Made by a program: the position numbers and the translations under genes. The notes under the pieces are model-generated. The model worked only from the letters and a program-made list of their open reading frames with translations, was not told the origin of the DNA and made no database searches. Shown here one piece after another: positions 1 through 6,272 of a DNA stretch of 7,090 nt. Numbering within the stretch: position 1 is the stretch's first letter; each line of letters opens with the position of its first letter. Source of the DNA: Candidatus Woesearchaeota archaeon (GTDB lineage Archaea; Nanobdellota; Nanobdellia; Woesearchaeales; UBA583); NCBI GenBank assembly GCA_007117405.1, contig SKGP01000056.1:1-7090 (forward strand), given 5' to 3'.

Positions 1-3000
1 TCAAAGAGAAGCTTCAAAAAGATGTAAGTAAATTAGGGGAGAGACTTGAGAAACATGAAGTGGAGGTGCCAAAAAAAATACACAATTCACTACTTCTTTC
101 AATAAAAGAAGAAATAGTTAAGGAATTTGCACCCATTTTGAAGAAATTAGATGTAAAATCTGTAAAGATTGATATGTTTAAAGAAATTGAAACTATAATT
201 GAAGCTGAAGCAGGCAAATTAAAATCAGAACTTGAAAGCAAAACAACTCATACAAAAAAAGAAATATCAAAAAAATTCTCACAACTTGAAGGCAGATTAA
301 TTGAGGCATTAACTAAAAGTGAATCAATTCAAAAGCAAATAACAGAACTAGAAAAAAACAAAATTTCAAATATTAAATCAGAACTAGAAGAAAAAATTTC
401 AATTTCAATAGAAAATGCAAGTAAAAAACTATTCTCAAATTACACAAAAAATACTAAAGAAATAGCTATGTTAAAATCATCATTAGAAGACCAAAAAAAG
501 ACTTCGGGTGATATTGAGAAAAAAATAGAATTATTTAGAAAAGAGATGAATAAAAATCTTTCAATTGAAGATTTAGACCTAAGTTCAATTGAGAGCAAAC
601 TATTAAAACTTCAAAAAGACAATGACTCAATAAAATCCTTAGTTGAAAAATATGAAAATGATTTGTATAAAATTTCAGAAAATATTTCAACATCCGTTGA
701 GAAAAGAGTAAAAAAATTACTAAGCGATACTGAAAAGAAACTTTCTCAAGTAAAATCTGAAAAGTTAGAACAAGAAGAATTTGTAGTAAACAAAATAAAT
801 GAAGTAATAGATAATGTAAATTTATTTGAAAAAAAAGTTCTTGAAGTTGAGAAAAAAGATGCAAAATATATTGAAAAAAATATTCAAAAATATTCCCAAA
901 ATCTAATTGAAGATTATAAGAAACATCTTGATAACTTATTTGATAAAAAATCTAAAGAGATAGAAAAAACATCTCTTGATGTTTCAATAGAAAAAGAAAA
1001 AATACTAGGACAAATAGAAAGATTAAAACTTGACCTTGAAAATTTTTCCAAGCAGTCCAAAGCCGGTGTAGAGAAAGAAGTTCAGATATTTGTTGAAGAA
1101 CTTGAAAATTTTAAACAAGAAAAATCAAAAATAGAACAATCCTTTGGAAAATCAACTAAAGATAAGTTGTCGGCTTTTTCAGATATGATAACTGAAAGGG
1201 AAAAAGAATTAAAACAATCAATAAAGCAATTTGAAGCAGAAAGAGCAGGGTTGATGGATGTATTTGTAAATAAGACTAATGAGATGATTGAAAAGTTCAA
1301 CAAACTTTCAGCTGAGGGAGAAAAAGATTTTGAATTAAATAAAAAAAAATTAAAAGAAGAGTTCAAAAAATTAATTGAAGAAAACAAATTAGAACTAAAA
1401 AAACAAGAAAGCAGTATTTTATCTAAAAATGCGGCTCTTGAAAAAAGTATTGTTGAGTTTGAAAAAAAACTTGGAGAAACTGAAAAATCAGATGCAAAAC
1501 TTATTGAGACAAAAATAAAATCCTACTCGAAAAATCTATTTGAAACCTATGAAAAACATCTAGAAGAAATATTTTCTGAAAAAACAAAAGAACTTGATAG
1601 AACATCTCTTGAAATTTTAAATGAAAAAGAAAAAATACTAGGACAAATTCAAAGATTAAAACTTGACCTTGAAAATTTTTCCAAGCAATCCAAAGCTGGT
1701 GTAGAGAAAGAAGTTAAACTGTTTACTGAAGAACTTGACAAGTTTAGAAAAGAAAAAGCAAACATTGAAGAAACATTTGGTAAATTAACAAATGATAAAT
1801 TAGAAGAGTTTTCAAAATACATTTCTCAAATGCAGAAAGATTTGAAAAATTCAATAAAAGGATTTGAAGCTGAAAGGTCGGCTCAGCTTGACATGTTTGT
1901 AAAAAAAACAAACGAACTTATAGACAAATTTGCTTATCTTTCTAAAGACAATGAGATATCTCTTGAAGAATATAAAAAGAAAACTGGAAATTTAATTGAA
2001 GAAAAATTTCATTTAAACAGAAAAGAACTTGAAGAGAAAATAGCAAGGCAGATTGCATCTGATAGCGAGTTTTTAACAAAGATTAGTTTGGAAAACAAAG
2101 AAGACAAGAGAAGAATGTCTGAAGATATTGAAAATAGGTTTGTATCAGCAAAAACTCAGTACGATTCTGAGTTTAACTCTCATCTTATGTCTTTTGATAA
2201 GGAACTTAAAAATAAAGAAAATGAATTTTTACAAAAACTTCTCGTAATTGAACAAGAAAAAGATGAAATGGTTAAAGGACTTTCTGTTTTTAAAGAAGAG
2301 ATAGAAAAATTAACTAAAAACTACACTGAGAATTTAGATTACGAATTACAAAAAATAAAAGCTGAGGAAGCATCTTTTGAAAATCAAAAACAAGAGTTTT
2401 TAGGCCATATTGATAATTTGACGAAAGCAAAATTAGCCCAACTTGAAGACTATTCTCAGTCACTTTCAACAAAACTAGATGAACAGCTATCTTCACAAGC
2501 CGAAGCATTTGATAGACACGAAAATACATTTAGAGATGTATTTAATGAAAAAATTTCAAATCTTCATCAAACAATATTTGAAAGAATTGATATAATGGAG
2601 AAAAAATTTGTTGATAATAATTTTTCAGTTGTTAAAAAAAGAATAGATGAAGAGATGAAAGCACTTAATTTAATGGATGAAAATCTCAATTCAAAAAGTT
2701 CAACACTAGATATAAAAATAGGAAGTTTTGATGAAAAAATAAGAGATTTTGAAACAAACATACAATCTCAAGAAGAAAAACTTAAGGAGAAAGTTGAAGA
2801 AAGGCTAATGTCACTTGAAAAACAACTTAACAAGAGATTTTTGGATTTGGATTCAGATTTTTCAACATTTAAAGGAGTAATACTTGATGAAGTTGAAGAC
2901 CTTATGAAAGAAGTTAGCAAAACAGTTGACTCTAGAGTTGAAATTGCAGATAAAGCAATTACGAAAGCAAATTTTGTCATAAATGAAGCATCAAATAAAA

Positions 3001-3290
3001 TAAAAGAGTTTAATGAAATGAAGTCTTATGTTGATAAAAGTGTTGCAGGAATAAGAGATGAAGTTAGTGATATTTATGTCAAACTAGATATAATGTCTCC
3101 GAGTGAATTTGGCGTTTCAGAATATGTCCATTACATGAATGAATATGAAAATCAGTTAATATCTCTTATTAGAACATTAAAATCTAGAGGATTTACTGAT
3201 GATCATTTAAAATCTGCTTTAGTAAATAAAGGACATCCAAGATTTTATGTGTCAATGATTCTGGAAAAATATCAAAATGTCTGGAATTAA
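1..3290 (+). CDS. Giant coiled-coil protein, 5' end outside the window
   Basis: No function recognised. The frame is open from base 3 to the TAA at 3288-3290. A GTG at 60 could be read as a start, but the 19 codons before it are open and also coiled-coil-like (Lys/Glu/Leu-rich), so the gene begins upstream. Numbering from that GTG as residue 1, 1076 residues are visible. They are rich in Lys, Glu, Ser, Leu and Ile, have no Cys, and have no Pro between residues 25 and 1014, as expected for one very long, almost unbroken helix. Residues 256-677 are two tandem 211-residue repeats, with a degenerate third copy after them. Residues 1012-1076 differ: they contain Pro, His, Tyr and the only Trp, and look like a small helical domain. 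No membrane segment is seen; a signal peptide cannot be judged without the N terminus. Superficial likeness to SMC or myosin rods is compositional only, and no ATPase motif is visible. A structural, cytoskeletal or surface role is possible but unproven. Confidence 0.93.
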   Translation, partial: KEKLQKDVSKLGERLEKHEVEVPKKIHNSLLLSIKEEIVKEFAPILKKLDVKSVKIDMFKEIETIIEAEAGKLKSELESKTTHTKKEISKKFSQLEGRLIEALTKSESIQKQITELEKNKISNIKSELEEKISISIENASKKLFSNYTKNTKEIAMLKSSLEDQKKTSGDIEKKIELFRKEMNKNLSIEDLDLSSIESKLLKLQKDNDSIKSLVEKYENDLYKISENISTSVEKRVKKLLSDTEKKLSQVKSEKLEQEEFVVNKINEVIDNVNLFEKKVLEVEKKDAKYIEKNIQKYSQNLIEDYKKHLDNLFDKKSKEIEKTSLDVSIEKEKILGQIERLKLDLENFSKQSKAGVEKEVQIFVEELENFKQEKSKIEQSFGKSTKDKLSAFSDMITEREKELKQSIKQFEAERAGLMDVFVNKTNEMIEKFNKLSAEGEKDFELNKKKLKEEFKKLIEENKLELKKQESSILSKNAALEKSIVEFEKKLGETEKSDAKLIETKIKSYSKNLFETYEKHLEEIFSEKTKELDRTSLEILNEKEKILGQIQRLKLDLENFSKQSKAGVEKEVKLFTEELDKFRKEKANIEETFGKLTNDKLEEFSKYISQMQKDLKNSIKGFEAERSAQLDMFVKKTNELIDKFAYLSKDNEISLEEYKKKTGNLIEEKFHLNRKELEEKIARQIASDSEFLTKISLENKEDKRRMSEDIENRFVSAKTQYDSEFNSHLMSFDKELKNKENEFLQKLLVIEQEKDEMVKGLSVFKEEIEKLTKNYTENLDYELQKIKAEEASFENQKQEFLGHIDNLTKAKLAQLEDYSQSLSTKLDEQLSSQAEAFDRHENTFRDVFNEKISNLHQTIFERIDIMEKKFVDNNFSVVKKRIDEEMKALNLMDENLNSKSSTLDIKIGSFDEKIRDFETNIQSQEEKLKEKVEERLMSLEKQLNKRFLDLDSDFSTFKGVILDEVEDLMKEVSKTVDSRVEIADKAITKANFVINEASNKIKEFNEMKSYVDKSVAGIRDEVSDIYVKLDIMSPSEFGVSEYVHYMNEYENQLISLIRTLKSRGFTDDHLKSALVNKGHPRFYVSMILEKYQNVWN
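825..1457 (+). repeat. 211-codon tandem repeat, copy 1 (inside coiled-coil gene)
   Basis: Copy 1 spans residues 256-466, counted from the GTG at 60. It aligns with the next 633 bases without any gap. Matching landmarks are FEKK (825 and 1458), DAK (858 and 1491), EKEKILGQI (990 and 1623), FEAER (1230 and 1863) and NKTNE/KKTNE. The unit boundaries are arbitrary; the 633-base period is what the sequence shows. Confidence 0.9.
1458..2090 (+). repeat. 211-codon tandem repeat, copy 2 (inside coiled-coil gene)
   Basis: Copy 2 spans residues 467-677. It is colinear with copy 1 at an offset of exactly 633 bases. Similarity is strongest at 1623-1715, where 89 of 93 bases match copy 1, and fades after about 1985, past the shared KKK triplet. 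Confidence 0.9.
2091..2735 (+). repeat. Degenerate third copy of the 211-codon repeat
   Basis: At +1266 bases (2 x 633) from copy 1, the EKEKI at 990 is matched by EKDEM at 2256, and the TKDKL at 1155 by TKAKL at 2421. Between these points most hydrophobic positions fall in the same columns without a gap. After that, the DVF at 1257 is matched by DVF at 2535, which implies a four-residue insertion in this copy. Identity is low. The claim rests on register and on hydrophobic spacing, which coiled coils can partly imitate. Confidence 0.55.
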
Positions 3291-3304
3291 TTTTAACCGC
3301 TATA

Positions 3305-3314
3305 TTTATAAAAT
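3305..3314 (+). promoter_or_regulatory. TATA box of rpoN
   Basis: TTTATAAAAT begins exactly 30 bases before the rpoN ATG. Archaeal transcription starts roughly 25 bases after the TATA centre, so the RNA should begin at or very near the start codon. No Shine-Dalgarno-like GGAG or GGTG lies between. The helicase gene has the same ten bases at the same distance. Confidence 0.75.
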
Positions 3315-3322
3315 CTGATTAA

Positions 3323-3327
3323 TTTTT
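3323..3327 (+). terminator. Possible oligo-T terminator of the coiled-coil gene
   Basis: A run of five T, part of the T-rich stretch 3321-3330, lies 33 bases after the coiled-coil stop codon, with four more T directly after that stop (3291-3294). Archaeal RNA polymerase can terminate at T-rich tracts without a hairpin. The run also sits between the rpoN TATA box and its start, so it may serve both genes. Confidence 0.3.
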
Positions 3328-3334
3328 ATTTACT

Positions 3335-3526
3335 ATGATAGTGCCAGTTAGATGTTTTTCATGTGGAAAACCAGTAGGTTCCCTTTGGGAAAAATACCAA
3401 GAATTGCTTAAGGATGGAAAAAGCTCGAAAGAAGCTCTTGACGAAGTAGGATTACAAAGATTCTGTTGCAGATCCGCTATTATGTCCCATGTTGAATCAA
3501 TAGGAATTGTGGGAAAATATAAATAA
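3335..3526 (+). CDS. rpoN: DNA-directed RNA polymerase subunit N (Rpb10 family)
   Basis: A 63-residue zinc-binding small subunit of archaeal RNA polymerase, equivalent to eukaryotic Rpb10. In this family it sits in the assembly platform with the D, L and P subunits. The N terminus MIVPVRCFSCGKPVG is the family signature, and the zinc ligands are all present: Cys7 and Cys10 in a CxxC, then the adjacent pair Cys44-Cys45 in GLQRFCCR. The length is normal, although the tail after His52 is short. This is not the bacterial sigma-54 factor of the same symbol. The start is secure because the conserved family N terminus begins at this ATG. In many archaea rpoN sits among ribosomal protein genes (L18e, L13, S9) and rpoK; here it has its own TATA box and lies between a coiled-coil gene and gatE, 53 bases before the latter. 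Confidence 0.97.
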   Translation: MIVPVRCFSCGKPVGSLWEKYQELLKDGKSSKEALDEVGLQRFCCRSAIMSHVESIGIVGKYK

Positions 3527-3551
3527 TAAATTATTATTTCCCATAACATTT

Positions 3552-3561
3552 AAATATAAAT
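3552..3561 (+). promoter_or_regulatory. TATA-like promoter element of gatE
   Basis: AAATATAAAT starts 28 bases before the gatE ATG, within a longer A/T stretch that also offers TTTAAATA at 3549. The exact TBP-contacting octamer is therefore uncertain. ftsY has the same ten bases 29 bases before its ATG. No Shine-Dalgarno sequence precedes the ATG, which suggests a leaderless mRNA. Confidence 0.65.
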
Positions 3562-3571
3562 TTCTTTTTTC
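3561..3571 (+). terminator. Possible pyrimidine-tract terminator of rpoN
   Basis: The stretch TTTCTTTTTTC lies 34 bases after the rpoN stop, and no hairpin is evident. Its position between the gatE TATA element and the gatE start means that it would end the rpoN transcript inside the gatE promoter. Confidence 0.35.
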
Positions 3572-3579
3572 TATAATTT

Positions 3580-5508
3580 ATGAGCAAGTTAATTAGTTTG
3601 AATTCTTTAAAAAATTTGGATTATGAAAAAATTGGTCTTAAATGTGGTCTTGAAATACATCAGCAACTAAACACAGGTAAACTTTTTTGTAAATGTCCTT
3701 GTGAGATTGTACCAAATGACACTTTAGACAAATCAGTTGAGAGAAAACTTAGATTTTCAATGTCAGAAACTGGAGATATTGACAAGGCGGCGATGAGTGA
3801 ATTCAAGAAAGGAAAATACAATATATATAAGTACAATGATAAAATAGCTTGTTTAGTTGACCTTGATGAAGAACCTCCTGGAAAATTAAATCAAAGAGCT
3901 TTAGATACTGCAGTTAGAGTAGGTCAGATGATGGATATTAAATTTTTTGACAATTTTCAATTTATGAGAAAATTGATTATTGATGGTTCAGTAACTGCAG
4001 GGTTTCAGAGAACTTGCATGTTAGGGCTTGGAGGTTTCATTGAAACTTCTTTTGGTAAAGTAAACATTAACGGAATAAATCTTGAAGAGGACTCCTCAAG
4101 GACAATTGAGAGAAATTCAAATCATACTATTTTTGCTTTAGACAGGCAAGGAATTCCTTTAATTGAAATAACAACAGGCCCACAAATAAAGCTTCCAGAG
4201 CAAGGATTTGAAGTTGCAAAACAGCTTGGAAACATATTAAGAAGTTTTCCAGAAACAAAAAGAGGCCTTGGCACAATACGTCAAGATATTAATGTTTCAA
4301 TAATTGGTGGAGCTAGAATTGAAATAAAAGGTGCTCAGAATTTAAAATTCATACCCAATATTATAGAAGCAGAAGTTAAAAGACAACTGATACACAAATC
4401 AATAATTGAAGAACTTATAGAAAGAAAAGTAAATGCTGACAACTTTAGTGATTTTCAAATATACAATGTAACAGAAGTTTTTAAGAATTCAACTTCTAAA
4501 GTAATACTTTCAAATATAAAGGAGAAAGAAGGAGCAGTGCTTGCATTAAAATTATTCTCTTTCAAAGGTATACTTGGGCACGAACTGCATGAAAATTATA
4601 GATTTGCAACAGAAATTTCAAATAGAAATAAAAAGCATTTTCCTGAAGTTAAAGGACTTTTTCATTCAGATGAATTGCCAAATTATGGAATTACTAAGGA
4701 AGAAGTTGATAATATAAGAAAACTAATGAAATTAAAAGAAAACGATTCATTCATAATAGTTGCAAATAAAAAAGAAGTTGCAGAAAATTCTCTTAATTGG
4801 ATAAGTCAGATAATATCTGATTTGATATGGGAAGTGCCAAGTGAAGTAAGGCAAGTAGACCCAAAAGGCACACTTACAACTTTTTTAAGGCCAATGCCTG
4901 GTGCAGCAAGAATGTATCCAGAAACAGATGTTCCAACATTTGAAGTAACCAACAATTACTTAGAAGAAATGCAAAAACAAATTCCAGAACTTTCAGAAAA
5001 GAAAATTAGCAGAATTTCAAAAGATTTAAATCTTGAGGAGGGAAAAGTTATTGAAGTTCTTGAAAAATTTTCAGAACAAGAAATAAAGAATCTTTTATCA
5101 GTTTCTAAAAAATCTGCATCTGTACTTTATTCAATAATATTTGACATTCCAAAAGACATTAAGAAAAGAGAAAAAATAGAGCCTTTAGATTTCAACTACT
5201 CACTTCTAGAAGACCTTCTAAAAGAGTCAGAAAAAAATAATTTCTCACAAACAGTAATAAGAGACATATTTTTAAGTTTATATAAAGAAAAAATTGAAAG
5301 TATTGAAAATTTCTCAAAATACCTAGAGAAAAAAGGATTTATCGGGGAAGCCATTGGTGAAAGTGAAATTGAGGAAAAACTCAAAGAAATAATAGAAAAA
5401 AATAAAGGAGCACCATTTGGAGCACTGATGGGACATGCTATGAAAGAGTTTGGTTCTAAAGTTGATGGAAAAAAGATTAGCGAGATGATAAAAAAACTAT
5501 CAAATTGA
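3580..5508 (+). CDS. gatE: Glutamyl-tRNA(Gln) amidotransferase subunit E
   Basis: GatE with GatD converts Glu-tRNA(Gln) to Gln-tRNA(Gln) in the archaeal cytosol. GatE binds the tRNA and activates the glutamyl group with ATP, while GatD supplies ammonia. The 642-residue length is full for the family. Visible in order: the GatB/GatE catalytic domain with GLEIHQQL (23-30), the Cys cluster CKCPC (37-41), DLDEEPPG (94-101), DGSVTAGFQRT (135-145), LEEDSSR (168-174), DRQGIPLIE (188-196) and GTIRQDINVS (231-240). Next comes the AspRS-like GAD insertion that separates GatE from bacterial GatB, about 275-405, with GILGHELHE and GLFHSDELP. The catalytic domain returns with RPMPGAARMYPETDVP (437-452). 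The helical and YqeY-like tail ends with APFGALMGHAMKE and VDGKKI. gatD is not in this window. The gene appears transcribed alone from its own TATA-like element. No key motif looks damaged. Confidence 0.98.
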   Translation: MSKLISLNSLKNLDYEKIGLKCGLEIHQQLNTGKLFCKCPCEIVPNDTLDKSVERKLRFSMSETGDIDKAAMSEFKKGKYNIYKYNDKIACLVDLDEEPPGKLNQRALDTAVRVGQMMDIKFFDNFQFMRKLIIDGSVTAGFQRTCMLGLGGFIETSFGKVNINGINLEEDSSRTIERNSNHTIFALDRQGIPLIEITTGPQIKLPEQGFEVAKQLGNILRSFPETKRGLGTIRQDINVSIIGGARIEIKGAQNLKFIPNIIEAEVKRQLIHKSIIEELIERKVNADNFSDFQIYNVTEVFKNSTSKVILSNIKEKEGAVLALKLFSFKGILGHELHENYRFATEISNRNKKHFPEVKGLFHSDELPNYGITKEEVDNIRKLMKLKENDSFIIVANKKEVAENSLNWISQIISDLIWEVPSEVRQVDPKGTLTTFLRPMPGAARMYPETDVPTFEVTNNYLEEMQKQIPELSEKKISRISKDLNLEEGKVIEVLEKFSEQEIKNLLSVSKKSASVLYSIIFDIPKDIKKREKIEPLDFNYSLLEDLLKESEKNNFSQTVIRDIFLSLYKEKIESIENFSKYLEKKGFIGEAIGESEIEEKLKEIIEKNKGAPFGALMGHAMKEFGSKVDGKKISEMIKKLSN

Positions 5509-5520
5509 TATTTAGGCAGT

Positions 5521-5530
5521 TTTATAAAAT
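5521..5530 (+). promoter_or_regulatory. TATA box of the helicase-fragment gene
   Basis: TTTATAAAAT begins exactly 30 bases before the ATG at 5551, the same ten bases and spacing as the rpoN promoter. It starts 13 bases after the gatE stop. No Shine-Dalgarno sequence is present. An intact promoter argues that the short helicase gene is expressed. Confidence 0.75.
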
Positions 5531-5532
5531 AA

Positions 5533-5540
5533 TTTTCTTT
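5533..5540 (+). terminator. Possible T-rich terminator of gatE
   Basis: TTTTCTTT lies 25 bases after the gatE stop, between the TATA box and the start of the next gene. No hairpin is seen. The assignment rests only on the archaeal habit of terminating at T-rich tracts. Confidence 0.3.
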
Positions 5541-5550
5541 ATCAATTATT

Positions 5551-6213
5551 ATGACTCTAGAAATAGACCAAATTCCTACAAATATTTTAAAATTTATAAA
5601 AAAGCAGAATATTGATTCCTTAAGACCATCTCAGTTAAAATCAATAAAAAAAGGTCTTTTCAAAAATAACAAAAATCAGATTATATCAACACCAACTGGA
5701 AGTGGAAAAACTTTAGTTGCAGAACTTGCAATGTTAGATACAATATTCAACAAGAATAAAAAAGTAATTTACATAGTCCCCCTAAAAGCTTTGGCATCTG
5801 AAAAATATAAAGATTTTATTACAAGTTATGGTGAAGACCTAAAAGTTAGGATTGCAATAGGAGAAGTTCAAAATGAAAAATACAATTATGATTATGATAT
5901 TTTAATAGTTACAGCAGAAAAATTAGATTCTTTAATTAGGCATGATAAAACATTCATTGAAAACCTTGGTCTTTTAATTGTGGATGAAATTCATCTTCTA
6001 AATGATGAAAAGAGAGGGCCAACACTAGAAATTTTACTTACAATTTTTAAGACAAGATACAAAAAGGTTAGAATTATAGGCCTTTCTGCGACAATTGGAA
6101 ATGCCAAAGAACTTTCAGCATGGCTAAATGCAGATTTAATTGAAGATGATTGGCGTCCTGTTGAACTCCAGCACTATGTTTACCTTGGAGATAAACTCCT
6201 AAGATATAAATAG
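5551..6213 (+). CDS. Hel308/Ski2-like helicase, first RecA domain only
   Basis: A 220-residue superfamily 2 helicase fragment. The first RecA-like domain is complete: Q-motif-like RPSQ (25-28), Walker A TPTGSGKT (47-54, Lys53), motif Ia VPLKALASEKY (76-86), motif Ib VTAEKL, Walker B DEIH (145-148) followed by LLNDEKRGPT, and motif III SAT (179-181). The segment DWRPVELQ (200-207) after motif III is typical of Hel308. The protein then ends at a TAG. The second RecA domain (motifs IV-VI), the winged helix and the ratchet domain are absent; full Hel308 proteins have roughly 700 residues. Only 59 bases separate the stop from ftsY and they encode no helicase remnant. All motifs are intact and a good TATA box precedes the ATG, so this looks expressed, not decayed. 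It could be half of a split gene, a stand-alone domain or a deletion remnant. Alone it should bind ATP poorly, since the second RecA domain normally completes the site. Confidence 0.9.
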   Translation: MTLEIDQIPTNILKFIKKQNIDSLRPSQLKSIKKGLFKNNKNQIISTPTGSGKTLVAELAMLDTIFNKNKKVIYIVPLKALASEKYKDFITSYGEDLKVRIAIGEVQNEKYNYDYDILIVTAEKLDSLIRHDKTFIENLGLLIVDEIHLLNDEKRGPTLEILLTIFKTRYKKVRIIGLSATIGNAKELSAWLNADLIEDDWRPVELQHYVYLGDKLLRYK

Positions 6214-6223
6214 ATTTATTCTA

Positions 6224-6228
6224 TTTTT
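6224..6228 (+). terminator. Possible oligo-T terminator of the helicase-fragment gene
   Basis: Five T in a row in a T-rich stretch (6214-6229), 11 bases after the TAG and upstream of the ftsY TATA element. This is the only T tract here that is clearly separate from the next promoter. No hairpin is visible. Confidence 0.35.
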
Positions 6229-6239
6229 AATCTCAAAAC

Positions 6240-6253
6240 TTATAAATATAAAT
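6240..6253 (+). promoter_or_regulatory. TATA-like promoter element of ftsY
   Basis: The stretch contains TTATAAAT (6240-6247) overlapping AAATATAAAT (6244-6253). The latter starts 29 bases before the ATG and matches the gatE element exactly. The sequence from there to the ATG is A/T only apart from two G, with no Shine-Dalgarno motif, so a leaderless or very short-leader mRNA is expected. Confidence 0.65.
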
Positions 6254-6272
6254 GATTTAATTAATAATTAAG

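Noticed and set aside
60..62. GTG as the true start of the coiled-coil gene
   Set aside because: The frame stays open to base 3, and the 19 codons before it read as the same Lys/Glu/Leu coiled-coil composition. No TATA element or Shine-Dalgarno sequence precedes it at the expected distance. The gene most likely starts upstream of the window.
14..2980. Minus-strand open stretches of 64-109 codons inside the coiled-coil gene
   Set aside because: They are Ser/Phe/Leu-rich reverse-strand shadows of Lys/Glu codons (AAA and GAA read as TTT and TTC). They have no family motif and no separate promoter.
1..3290. SMC, Rad50 or myosin-like identity for the coiled-coil gene
   Set aside because: No Walker A, Walker B or signature motif is visible, and the C-terminal end is a small domain and not an ATPase half. 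The resemblance is compositional only.
3291..3334. tRNA or small RNA gene in the gaps between genes
   Set aside because: All gaps are 42-59 bases or shorter, A/T-rich, and explained by T tracts and TATA elements. No stem-loop or tRNA-like sequence can be drawn in them.
3319..3549. Minus-strand open stretch of 76 codons opposite rpoN
   Set aside because: It covers a secure rpoN gene whose zinc ligands and N-terminal signature are intact. The antisense translation resembles nothing and would begin inside the gatE promoter region.
5196..5384. Minus-strand open stretch inside gatE
   Set aside because: It lies wholly opposite the conserved GatE tail domain and has no recognisable protein features.
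6214..6272. Frameshifted remainder of the helicase downstream of its stop
   Set aside because: The region is only 59 bases, A/T-rich and frequently stopped, and contains the ftsY TATA element. No motif IV or other helicase sequence can be read in any frame.
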